NCBI GenBank assembly: GCA_021780905.1 | Contig: JAJXXW010000024.1 | Coordinates: forward strand, 1-34,553 | DNA: 34,553 bases | Origin: a bacterium | GTDB lineage: Bacteria > Verrucomicrobiota > Verrucomicrobiia > Limisphaerales > UBA11358 | Direction: 5' to 3' | Made by a program: the position numbers and the translations under genes | The notes under the pieces: model-generated | Databases searched by the model: none | What the model was told of the DNA's origin: nothing | The model's input: only the letters and a program-made list of their open reading frames with translations | Shown: positions 16,243 to 23,358 of the stretch, piece by piece | Layout: every line of letters starts with the position of its first letter | Numbering within the stretch: position 1 is the first letter of the stretch

Positions 16243-16479
16243 ATGGTTGCATACATGAATGACGTGGAAAAACATCAGTTGGCCATCCGGGCGGTGGTGG
16301 CGAAAAGGAAATTGAGCCGGAAGGCGAAGGCCCACGCCGTTTTTGCCGCCCGCGCAAATGGCTTTCGAGTTTTTGGGGCCGGTCATCCGTTCAAAAGCGA
16401 GGTCGCGCCGGACGAATTGCCGCCGCAGTCCAAAATGCGCCCGACAACCGAAATGGTTGACGGCGCGGTCAAAAAATAA
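16243..16479 (+). CDS. Small basic protein of unknown function
   Basis: This encodes 78 residues from ATG 16243, or 74 from ATG 16255. The second start has AGGATGG about 6 nt upstream, a fair ribosome site, while the first is preceded only by GCAGG. The N-terminal half is helical and lysine/arginine-rich (VEKHQLAIRAVVAKRKLSRK). The C-terminal half is polar with several prolines. There is no signal peptide, cysteine or known motif. Third-position GC is high, like its neighbours, which supports coding. It converges on the minus-strand secretion operon, 55 nt apart. I do not recognise the family. Confidence 0.45.
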   Translation: MVAYMNDVEKHQLAIRAVVAKRKLSRKAKAHAVFAARANGFRVFGAGHPFKSEVAPDELPPQSKMRPTTEMVDGAVKK

Positions 16480-16534
16480 AACGGCGCGACCCATGAATAG
16501 ACTGCAACAATTCCGCACCGCCGGTTGAGTTCCT

Positions 16535-18028
16535 TCAGTTGAAATTCACGGCGCGGCCGGCGCGGCGCTCGGCCTGGATCTTCTCGTTCAGCATTTCAAT
16601 CTTCAACCGCAGCAGTTCGCGGTTTTCCTGGTTGCGCTCGGCAAGGTCATTTTCCAGTTCTTGAACCCGGGCTTCATAGGATTTCAGCCGCTCCTGCATC
16701 GGCACCTTCAAATCATCGAGCCGGCGGACCAGCTCGGCAATTTCGCGGGCGGCGGCCTGCTGGGCCAGCAGCAGTTCGGCGCGCTGGCTGGCCAGTCCCT
16801 GCACCACGGCCTCCTTCAACGAAGCCACGATCTGCGGCGGCAAAACTTCCGGGAACACCACTGGCGCCAGTGCCGGCGATGCCGCGATGCGCGCCGGCAG
16901 CAACGACTGGTGCCGCCGGCGGCGGGCGAGCCACCAGAGCGGCACGAGCGCGGCCGCCGCGAGGCCGGCCAGCGCGACCAGCAGCCATTCGTAGCGGGCG
17001 CGGTCGGCGACAGCTTGGCTGCGCAGTTCGATTTCGCGGGCGCGGCTGCGCCGGGCCTCCGCGTGTTCGCGCCGCGCGAGATCTTCCTGCTGGCGAACCA
17101 ATTCGCGCTGCGCGGCGAGCTGGGAGTTCAACTGGCCGGGCATCAGCTTTTCATTCAACTGGGCCAGTGCCGCCACGGCCCTGGCGTCCAGCACCGCGCC
17201 CCGGCGGACGATGAGCTGGCCGGCATCGTAGTGATTGACCACGACCAACTGGCGGCTGGCCTGGGCGCGGGCCTGCTGCGTGAGATTTTCGTCCGGGATG
17301 CAATCGGGCTTGATGAGCATCGCCACGGCGCGCGCCAACGGCTGCTCGTCCTCGGAAAATTCATTGCGCAAGTTGCCGCGCATCTTCGCCAGCACGCCGA
17401 GGCTGGCGGCTGTAAAGATTTTTCCGCGCGATTCCGCCTCGTCCAACGTCAGCGGCGCGGACACACTTCCCACCGTCACCAGCCGCCACGTGTCACCCGT
17501 CTGGAATCCGGCCGGCAGGGCCTCGGGCCGGATCGGCCGGCGCAAAACCTGCCGCAACTGGTTTGCGATCTGGTTTTGCACCTCTTGTCCCGCATCCCCG
17601 GCGGCCCACAGCCGGGCCAGGCGCAACGGCACCGGAAGCGCCGGATTTTTGCCGTTGAACTGCGTGACCAGATTGGTGAATTCCGGTGCGACGGCGACCT
17701 CGGCGGCATTGGTGATCGCGCCAAAGTTTTTCTTCAGGGCGGCGTTGAAGCTGGTCCGCGCCGCGCCAAACTTTGCGGTGAAATCCCGGATGGTCTGGTC
17801 GGCTTGCCCGGAATAACGGCGAAAAATCGCGGGCGTTTTGAGACGTTCCTCGTCGCGGCGGGCGGCGGTGGCGACGGGGTCAATCACCTCCAGCGCCACC
17901 GGCGTGGTGAGATCCTGCTCTGCCGTGTCGCCGACGCGATAGGCGGCCAGATCTTTGGCGTGAACATTGGCCAGCAAAGCCGCCGCGCCGAGGCTGGCCC
18001 GCCAGAAATGTCCCCGGCCCGTCACCAT
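16535..18028 (-). CDS. Membrane protein with 7TMR-HDED-like periplasmic domain and coiled coil
   Basis: This encodes a 497-residue protein. A weak N-terminal hydrophobic segment (about 11-24) could be a signal peptide or anchor. Residues 30-72 (YRVGDTAEQDLTTPVALEVI and following) and 237-292 (IKPDCIPDENLTQQARAQAS, then GQLIVRRGAVLDARAVAAL) resemble the two halves of the extracellular 7TMR-HDED domain of PgpH-type c-di-AMP phosphodiesterases. The 7TM and HD domains are absent. Instead a single helix (347-367) leads to a heptad-like coiled coil (about 403-490; QKERL-like charged repeats, ending in RLKIEMLNEKIQAERRAGR). The likely layout is periplasmic sensor domain, one crossing, and cytoplasmic coiled coil. 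It is the last gene of the gspF-K operon and overlaps the previous gene by 7 nt. The HDED link is by eye and should be tested. Confidence 0.7.
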   Translation of the reverse strand: MVTGRGHFWRASLGAAALLANVHAKDLAAYRVGDTAEQDLTTPVALEVIDPVATAARRDEERLKTPAIFRRYSGQADQTIRDFTAKFGAARTSFNAALKKNFGAITNAAEVAVAPEFTNLVTQFNGKNPALPVPLRLARLWAAGDAGQEVQNQIANQLRQVLRRPIRPEALPAGFQTGDTWRLVTVGSVSAPLTLDEAESRGKIFTAASLGVLAKMRGNLRNEFSEDEQPLARAVAMLIKPDCIPDENLTQQARAQASRQLVVVNHYDAGQLIVRRGAVLDARAVAALAQLNEKLMPGQLNSQLAAQRELVRQQEDLARREHAEARRSRAREIELRSQAVADRARYEWLLVALAGLAAAALVPLWWLARRRRHQSLLPARIAASPALAPVVFPEVLPPQIVASLKEAVVQGLASQRAELLLAQQAAAREIAELVRRLDDLKVPMQERLKSYEARVQELENDLAERNQENRELLRLKIEMLNEKIQAERRAGRAVNFN

Positions 18029-18486
18029 AGAAAGGATTTTTCCTCGCCCAGCCGCCGGTCGCCGTCCCACAAGCTCGCGCGCCAGGCCGTGACGGTGCCG
18101 AAGCTTTTGAAGTCGTCGCCGCCGAGCGTGAGCGAAGTCCACCGGCCCCAACGGCCGGGCGCGGCGGCGGCGGTTTCCAGCGTTTTGAATCGCGGCAGGT
18201 TGCCGGTGCCGACGCCGCGCAGTTCGACGCGGATTTTGAGTTTGGCGGCCCCGGCGTTTTTGGCCGTCCAGAGCACGTCGTAGCGGATGGCGGAAACCTG
18301 GTTGGTGTGCGCGCGCAACTGGGCCTGATAGGCGTCGCGGTCAAACAGGCTGGGCGAAAGCGCGGCGCGACCCTGCAAATCGAGCAGCAGCGGCAGCACT
18401 TTGCTCACGCGGCCGGTCACGGTTTCGGCGGCGTGGACCGGCGCCAAAAGGCCAAAGGCCAGCAGAAAAATCCCGAGCGCGCGCAC
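18022..18486 (-). CDS. Secreted protein of unknown function in the gsp operon
   Basis: This encodes 154 residues starting with GTG at 18486. A signal peptide is clear (RALGIFLLAFGLLAPVHA, cleavage after A19). The mature part is mostly beta-rich with no cysteine: TVTGRVSKVLPLLLDLQGRA, then TNQVSAIRYDVLWTAKNAG, and a C-terminal region containing FGTVTAWRASLWDGDRRLGE. A periplasmic location is predicted. It lies 38 nt after gspK and overlaps the next gene by 7 nt (ATGGTGA). No family was recognised. In canonical type II secretion operons gspL follows gspK, but this protein is not GspL-like, as it has no actin-like domain and no membrane helix after the signal peptide. Confidence 0.7.
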   Translation of the reverse strand: MRALGIFLLAFGLLAPVHAAETVTGRVSKVLPLLLDLQGRAALSPSLFDRDAYQAQLRAHTNQVSAIRYDVLWTAKNAGAAKLKIRVELRGVGTGNLPRFKTLETAAAAPGRWGRWTSLTLGGDDFKSFGTVTAWRASLWDGDRRLGEEKSFLW

Positions 18487-18524
18487 GGGCCAACGATAGC
18501 GGGCGGCAACCGGAATTCAACATT

Positions 18525-19586
18525 TTATTTCGGGTGAAACCCGACGACGAGAACGCTGTTGCCCGCGCGGAGAATCAGGGCGACGAACTCCCGCTCGTCC
18601 GGCCCGACGCGGGCGGTCGCGTGGACTTCGTAAGTGTCGCCGCGGACCGTGCCGTAACGGTTGAGCGCCTGCTGCGCCAGCGGATTTTGCACCAGGGCAT
18701 TCGCCTGGCCGGGGCTTTGGAAGAGGCCGAGCGAATTATCCAGGCCGTTTTCACTGGTCCGAAAGGTCAGGATGTTCTGGACCGAAGCGTCATCCATGCC
18801 GGGAATGCAGGACAGCACTTTGCTGTCGGCGGTGTTGAGGTTGATTTGGCCGTTGGAATAGGGCGTCAGCACGTCGCGCAGGCCAAACGCATAATCCGGC
18901 GCCTCTCCCGGCGCATGGCCCAAGCCCAGCTTGTGGTGCTGGAACGGAAAATTCGGATCCGCCCCGCCGCCGCCGCCCTTGAACATGTCCGGCGTGATGC
19001 CCTTGATCAACTGCAACTCCTCCAGATCGTCAATCGGCGCGTTCTTGGCGTTATACGGCGGCGTGAGGCCCTGATAATAATCGCTCTCCGCGCCGGCGGG
19101 CCGCGTGGCGTCGTCCGCGTCAATCCAGTCCTGGATCGAGTCGGCCACCACGGAAATATCGCCGGCATCCGCGCCCATCGCGGTGAGAATCTGGTCCAGC
19201 AGCGGCGTGTCGGCGCGGTTGACGTTGATTTTGCTCTCCTGCTCGACCAGGTGGATGGAAACCGAGCCGTCGCCGACGGGAAAATTATCCAGCGCCAGGC
19301 CGGCCAGCGGGCCGTTCGTCTCCGGCCCGATTCCGGGACCGCCGGCCCAGACTTGCTGCAACGAGGACGGCCCGCCCGGCTCGTTCGCCAGCAACCAGGC
19401 GGCGCGCTCCACGCCGGCGCGGCCGATCCACAACAGTTTTTCATCGTCGTTGCCGTTCTGCGCGAGCTGCGATTCCACCTTCATGAATACCGCCAGCCCG
19501 CCCGCCAGCATGGACATGACGGTGATGGCCACCAGCACGATGATGACAGCGAAACCACGGTCGGCATGGCGACGGGGAATTTTCAT
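18525..19586 (-). CDS. gspK: Type II secretion minor pseudopilin GspK
   Basis: This encodes 353 residues. The prepilin-like start is RRHADRG followed by FAVIIVLVAITVMSMLAGGL, with cleavage expected after G11. The large globular domain is typical of GspK: ESKINVNRADTPLLDQILTA, DSIQDWIDADD, a Gly-rich loop (KGGGGGADPN), then GQINLNTADSKVLSCIPGM. In known systems GspK caps the pseudopilus tip with GspI and GspJ. The ATG at 19586 is chosen because it overlaps the gspJ stop in an ATGA arrangement and gives a proper pseudopilin N-terminus. The longer upstream frame is gspJ sequence in the wrong frame. Confidence 0.9.
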   Translation of the reverse strand: MKIPRRHADRGFAVIIVLVAITVMSMLAGGLAVFMKVESQLAQNGNDDEKLLWIGRAGVERAAWLLANEPGGPSSLQQVWAGGPGIGPETNGPLAGLALDNFPVGDGSVSIHLVEQESKINVNRADTPLLDQILTAMGADAGDISVVADSIQDWIDADDATRPAGAESDYYQGLTPPYNAKNAPIDDLEELQLIKGITPDMFKGGGGGADPNFPFQHHKLGLGHAPGEAPDYAFGLRDVLTPYSNGQINLNTADSKVLSCIPGMDDASVQNILTFRTSENGLDNSLGLFQSPGQANALVQNPLAQQALNRYGTVRGDTYEVHATARVGPDEREFVALILRAGNSVLVVGFHPK

Positions 19587-20464
19587 AGTGGCGGCAGCCC
19601 GGGAGGCACCCCGGGAGGCACCCCGGGAGGGACTCCGGGAGGGACTCCGGGAGGCACTCCGGGCACTGGCACGGGCAGATTGGGCAGGCCGCCGTTGACC
19701 GGCCCGCCATTTTGTTCCGCAGCCGGCAGCATGTGCGACGGCAGTGAATAAACGCGCGCCACCGAAAAATCCGGCGCGGCCAGGCCGGCGGTGGTGTTGC
19801 CGCCCAGCACCAGCTGCACGCGCAGCAGCGTCGGGATGGAGTTGGTGTCGAGCCATTCCTTGCTCCATTCCAGTTTTTGCGGGTTCCAGCACTGCACGGC
19901 GAACTTGCGGACGTTCCGCGCCAGCACGAGCGGAAAATCCTGTTCGTCCTGGTCCAGATCCATCAGCACCGGGTTTTGCCGCAGCACCAGGTTGTTCCCG
20001 CCGCTCTTGGCGGCCTCCAGTGAAAACGTGAGCCGCCGCAGGTTGAAATTGCGGCCGGTGCTCGGGCTGAAGAATTTTCCGTTGCGGGGAAACACCTCCG
20101 GCACCCGCGCCGTGAAGCTCAACACGTTCGCGTTTTCCTCGCCCGCCAGCATAAAACTGTAATACTGCGGCGACGCTTGGAACGACTGGACGGCCATCAG
20201 CGAATCCTCGATGGTGCGCAGCGTGATGCGCTGGCGCTGCGCCTGCGCGGCCACATCCTGCGCGACGATGCTGGACTTCATGATCACCGCCCACGTCGCA
20301 TAAATCGCCGCCACCACCAGGCTGAAAATACCGATGGCAATCATGATCTCAATGAGTGTGAAACCGTGGCGGAATGGCGGATTGCGGATCGCCAATACCG
20401 AATCATCCCCGCCGCCACGGACTGGGACTATCCGCCATTTGCAAGTTGCATTCCTCAATTTCAT
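19583..20464 (-). CDS. gspJ: Type II secretion minor pseudopilin GspJ
   Basis: This encodes 293 residues with the prepilin motif HG followed by FTLIEIMIAIGIFSLVVAAI, cleavage after G34. The leader is unusually long (34 residues) and contains IRNPP-type sequence that looks like translated intergenic repeat. The body has the GspJ features of a long polar domain and LARNVRKFAVQCWNP. The C-terminus is a run of PPGV repeats (five copies plus partial) encoded by a 12-bp tandem repeat. The ATG at 20464 overlaps the gspI stop (ATGA), and its own stop overlaps gspK. It is the tip partner of GspI and GspK by family knowledge. Confidence 0.85.
   Translation of the reverse strand: MKLRNATCKWRIVPVRGGGDDSVLAIRNPPFRHGFTLIEIMIAIGIFSLVVAAIYATWAVIMKSSIVAQDVAAQAQRQRITLRTIEDSLMAVQSFQASPQYYSFMLAGEENANVLSFTARVPEVFPRNGKFFSPSTGRNFNLRRLTFSLEAAKSGGNNLVLRQNPVLMDLDQDEQDFPLVLARNVRKFAVQCWNPQKLEWSKEWLDTNSIPTLLRVQLVLGGNTTAGLAAPDFSVARVYSLPSHMLPAAEQNGGPVNGGLPNLPVPVPGVPPGVPPGVPPGVPPGVPPGLPPL
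19598..19657. repeat. 12-bp tandem repeat encoding PPGV units in GspJ
   Basis: Five consecutive 12-bp units of the type (C/T)CCGGGAGG(C/G)AC on the plus strand, with third-position differences between units. They encode the C-terminal PPGV run of GspJ. The unit count may vary by slippage. Confidence 0.9.
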
Positions 20465-20895
20465 CGGTGCATGAAGTTGCCGCCGTCCAGGCTGCCGGGG
20501 GGCGATTGCGGCCGGTAAAACAGCGTGGTCAGGTCGGAGATGGGTTCCCGGTTGCCGCGGTAATAGACCTTGCATTCGACCGCGAACAGCTTGTTGGTGG
20601 CCACCTCCTGGATTTCCGTCGTCCACTGGTAATCGCGGTAGGCGTTGCCGAGGATGTCCGCCATGCTGCCGGAATACGGGGATCTCTGCTCGTCCAGAAT
20701 ATTCGTCGCGGCCCAGATGGCCAGCACCGGGCCGGCATCCACCAGCGGCCGTTGCAGCCGGCGCGCGTTGGCCAGCGAACTGGAAACCACGCAGAGGATC
20801 GCGAACGCGGCGAGAAAGAAAATGGCGATGGCGATCATCACCTCCAGCAGCGAGAACGCCCGGGGGCGCGCGGAATTTTTTAAGGCCGGCTTCAT
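20461..20895 (-). CDS. gspI: Type II secretion minor pseudopilin GspI
   Basis: This encodes 144 residues. The prepilin motif is RA followed by FSLLEVMIAIAIFFLAAFAI, cleavage after A13, with the conserved Glu at position 5 of the mature chain. The short globular part (DYQWTTEIQEVATNKLFAVE, VYYRG) is typical in size for GspI. The ATG at 20895 overlaps the gspH stop and the TGA overlaps gspJ, both by 4 nt. By family knowledge it forms the pseudopilus tip complex with GspJ and GspK in the inner membrane/periplasm. Confidence 0.85.
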   Translation of the reverse strand: MKPALKNSARPRAFSLLEVMIAIAIFFLAAFAILCVVSSSLANARRLQRPLVDAGPVLAIWAATNILDEQRSPYSGSMADILGNAYRDYQWTTEIQEVATNKLFAVECKVYYRGNREPISDLTTLFYRPQSPPGSLDGGNFMHR

Positions 20896-21434
20896 TGGTT
20901 CACATCGCTGACCATCGGCGTGGCGGTGGCGTAATCGAGGGTGATCATTTCGGATTCACCCCGGCCCATCAGCACGACCTGGGTTTCGTCGCAGGTGCCG
21001 TCGGGATAAAAGAAAATGTAAGTAGGATCTGATTCCAAGTAGTCCTGCCGGAAAATGTCCAGCAGCGCGAACGCGATTCCGTCCGGCAGCGTGCCGGCGG
21101 CCACCTTGCCGTGGCTCGTCGTGCCGGCCGCCGCGCCGTCCACGCTGAAGCTGCCTTCCGCCGGATGGATCAGCACCGAGGTTTTTTGGTGGCTGAAAAT
21201 CGCCCGCTCCCGCGCCGTGAAACACACGTCCTGAAAATCGCTCACGGCCTTGCGCATCCCCTCTTTCTGCACCGCCTTGATGAGCGACGGCAGGCCCATC
21301 GCCGCCAGCAATCCCAGGATCGCCACCACCACCATGACTTCGATGAGCGTGAAGGCCGGAGATTTCCGATTTCCAACCATCGCGGGCGCGTTGGCAATTG
21401 TTGGCCAGCGGCCATTGGCAATCGGCAATTTCAT
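20892..21434 (-). CDS. gspH: Type II secretion pseudopilin GspH
   Basis: This encodes 180 residues with the prepilin motif PA followed by FTLIEVMVVVAILGLLAAMG, cleavage after A27. The 27-residue leader has a duplicated IAN motif (PIANGRWPTIANAP) that looks like translated repeat DNA. The C-terminal domain (DFQDVCFTARERAIFSHQKT, FYPDGTCDETQVVLMG) suits GspH, though a GspG-like or general pseudopilin label cannot be fully excluded. The start follows the gspF stop by one nucleotide, and the stop overlaps gspI. GspH joins the growing pseudopilus to its tip complex in known systems. Confidence 0.8.
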   Translation of the reverse strand: MKLPIANGRWPTIANAPAMVGNRKSPAFTLIEVMVVVAILGLLAAMGLPSLIKAVQKEGMRKAVSDFQDVCFTARERAIFSHQKTSVLIHPAEGSFSVDGAAAGTTSHGKVAAGTLPDGIAFALLDIFRQDYLESDPTYIFFYPDGTCDETQVVLMGRGESEMITLDYATATPMVSDVNQ

Positions 21435-21435
21435 T

Positions 21436-22707
21436 TCAATGGATGGAGGAAATGAGCTTGAACAGCGGCAGGAAAATGCTCATCAGCAAAAACCCGACGA
21501 TGATCGCCATGACGATGATCAGCACCGGCCCGATGAGGTCGCTCATCACGCGCAACGCGATCTGGAGTTCGCCCTCGTAGGTGTCGGCCAGGTTGTTCAG
21601 CGCGCCCGGCACGTCGCCCGTGTCCTCGCCGATGCGCACCAGGTCCACCATGAGTTGCGGGAACAGTTTGCTCTGGGCCAGCGGCTGCGCCAGCGTCTTG
21701 CCGTCCGTCACCGCCTCGCGGGTCTTGGCGATGGCCTCGCGGATGAGCCGGTTGGACATGACCTGCTCGGTGATTTTCAGGGCGGACAGCACGGGCACGC
21801 CGTTTTGCAGGAGCGTGCCCAGCGTCCGCGCGAACTGCCCGAACAAATTTATCTGCACGACGTTGCCGAACACCGGCAGCTTCATGCTCCACTCGTCCAG
21901 CTTCCGCCCGCCCGCCGCGCTGGACTGGAAGCGCTTGAACACGATGATCACCGCGACCACCATCGAAACCAGCAGCCACCAATACGACGTGAACAGCGTG
22001 CTGAGACCGATCAAAAACCGCGTCGGCAGCGGCAACTCGATGTTGAATCCGTTGAAAATCTCGATGAACTTCGGCATCATCACCGTCATGAAAAACGTCA
22101 CCAGCAAAATACCCACGCAGATCACCATCGCCGGATAAATCATCGCGGATTTGAACTTCGCCTGCACCTCCGCGAACTGCTGGAAGTGTATGGCCATGCG
22201 CCGCAGCACCGGCACCAGCGAGCCGGACGATTCGCCCGCGCGCACCATGTTGACATACAGGTCGGTGAAAATCCGCGGCTGCCGCGTCATTGCGTCCGAC
22301 AGCGACCGGCCTTCCGTCACCTCCTGCTTCAGTTCGCGGCTGACCTCGGCGGGAATGCCCTTCGTCTGGAGATGCGTCATGCTCGTCAGCGCGACCGTCA
22401 GCGGCATGCCCGAATTCAGCAGGTTCGCCAGTTGCGTGGTGAACGTCGCCAGCTCCTGCAGCTTCGGCTTCCGCTTCTGCGACATCTGCTCCCGGAGCGA
22501 CTGCGGCAGCAGTGACATCAAGTTCACGCCGTCCTTGGTCGCGCCTTGGCCGGCCGGCGTCGCGCCCGCCTTCACATCGGTCACGGCCAGCGGAAAAAAT
22601 CCGGAGCGCTGGATTTGCGCCAGCGCGGCGCTGCGGTCGGGCACCTCCAGCACGCCCTCGACGAGTTCGCCGGAGCGCTTGCGGGCCTTGTAGGAAAACT
22701 GCGGCAT
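21436..22707 (-). CDS. gspF: Type II secretion inner-membrane protein GspF
   Basis: This encodes 423 residues and belongs to the GspF/PilC family of platform proteins. Two copies of the T2SSF domain are seen, each about 120 residues with a helical bundle (FTTQLANLLNSGMPLTVAL and FARTLGTLLQNGVPVLSALK). There are three membrane helices (about 215-240, 262-285 and at the C-terminus, LIIVMAIIVGFLLMSIFLPL). The start MPQFSYKARKRSGELVEGVL is canonical. It heads the minus-strand operon F-H-I-J-K-X-Y. The ATPase GspE, secretin GspD and major pseudopilin GspG are not in the window and must lie elsewhere. The upstream gap to yraN (about 150 nt) would hold a divergent promoter region, but no strong promoter was identified. 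Confidence 0.95.
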   Translation of the reverse strand: MPQFSYKARKRSGELVEGVLEVPDRSAALAQIQRSGFFPLAVTDVKAGATPAGQGATKDGVNLMSLLPQSLREQMSQKRKPKLQELATFTTQLANLLNSGMPLTVALTSMTHLQTKGIPAEVSRELKQEVTEGRSLSDAMTRQPRIFTDLYVNMVRAGESSGSLVPVLRRMAIHFQQFAEVQAKFKSAMIYPAMVICVGILLVTFFMTVMMPKFIEIFNGFNIELPLPTRFLIGLSTLFTSYWWLLVSMVVAVIIVFKRFQSSAAGGRKLDEWSMKLPVFGNVVQINLFGQFARTLGTLLQNGVPVLSALKITEQVMSNRLIREAIAKTREAVTDGKTLAQPLAQSKLFPQLMVDLVRIGEDTGDVPGALNNLADTYEGELQIALRVMSDLIGPVLIIVMAIIVGFLLMSIFLPLFKLISSIH

Positions 22708-22854
22708 AAAGTCTTTGATTCAAAACCGGAACCGGGTGAAAGTTGCAGATAATCCCCCGGCGGCAAAGCGGAAAACGCCCGCCACCGGCACCCGTCCGCC
22801 GGTCCGCCGACCCCGCGAAATGAATTGTTTCCCCGGACCGTTCGTGTTCAATCA

Positions 22855-23289
22855 ATGGCCATGAGCCTCTTCGCCAAGCTCAAAACGGTTTGGGCGAGTC
22901 CGCCGGAGCCGGAGCATTTGCGGCGCGGCCGGCTGGGCGAGCGCGCGGCGAAAAAACATTTGCAGCGGCTCGGGCTGAAGTTTCTCGCGGCGAATTTCCG
23001 CTCCGAGCACGGCGAAATTGACCTGGTGTTCCGCGAGGCGGACTGCCTGGTGTTCGCCGAGGTCAAAACCCGTTCATCGGAGGACTGGACGCGGCCGGCG
23101 GCGGCGGTGGACGCGCGGAAGAAAAAACTGCTGTCGCACACGGCGCTGGATTATTTGCGGCGGCTCAAAAATCCGCCGGTGAAATTCCGGTTCGACATCG
23201 TGGAAGTCCTGCTGGCCGACGGCGCGGTGCGCGAAATCCGCCATCTGCCGAACGCCTTCGCCCTGAACCGGCCGTTCCGCTACGCGTGA
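22855..23289 (+). CDS. YraN family (UPF0102) protein
   Basis: This encodes 144 residues of the endonuclease-like UPF0102 family. The hallmarks are GRLGERAAKKHLQRLGLKFL, NFRSEHGEIDLVF with the acidic metal-binding residues, and FAEVKTRSS with the Glu-x-Lys catalytic pair. All residues of the Holliday-junction-resolvase-like fold that I know are present, but no activity is established for the family in general. Two starts are possible (MAMSLF: ATG 22855 or 22861). It is divergent from gspF. In many genomes yraN lies beside rnhB; here rnhB is about 1.7 kb away. Confidence 0.92.
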   Translation: MAMSLFAKLKTVWASPPEPEHLRRGRLGERAAKKHLQRLGLKFLAANFRSEHGEIDLVFREADCLVFAEVKTRSSEDWTRPAAAVDARKKKLLSHTALDYLRRLKNPPVKFRFDIVEVLLADGAVREIRHLPNAFALNRPFRYA

Positions 23290-23358
23290 GTGGCGGGATG
23301 CCCGCTCCGCCATTTTGCTTGCCTAAACGCGCCGCCGGGTTGAGCTTTCGGCAGAATC

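Noticed and set aside
15739..16518. 259-codon minus-strand frame covering the end of the phosphohexomutase gene
   Set aside because: Overlaps a real gene and shows no family; only a small lipobox-like stretch in another frame seemed worth noting.
16661..18283. 540-codon plus-strand frame opposite the HDED-like gene
   Set aside because: His/Arg/Gln-rich shadow translation with no domain; the minus strand fits the operon.
19598..19657. PPGV-coding repeat considered as a CRISPR or noncoding satellite
   Set aside because: The units are contiguous and in frame within GspJ.
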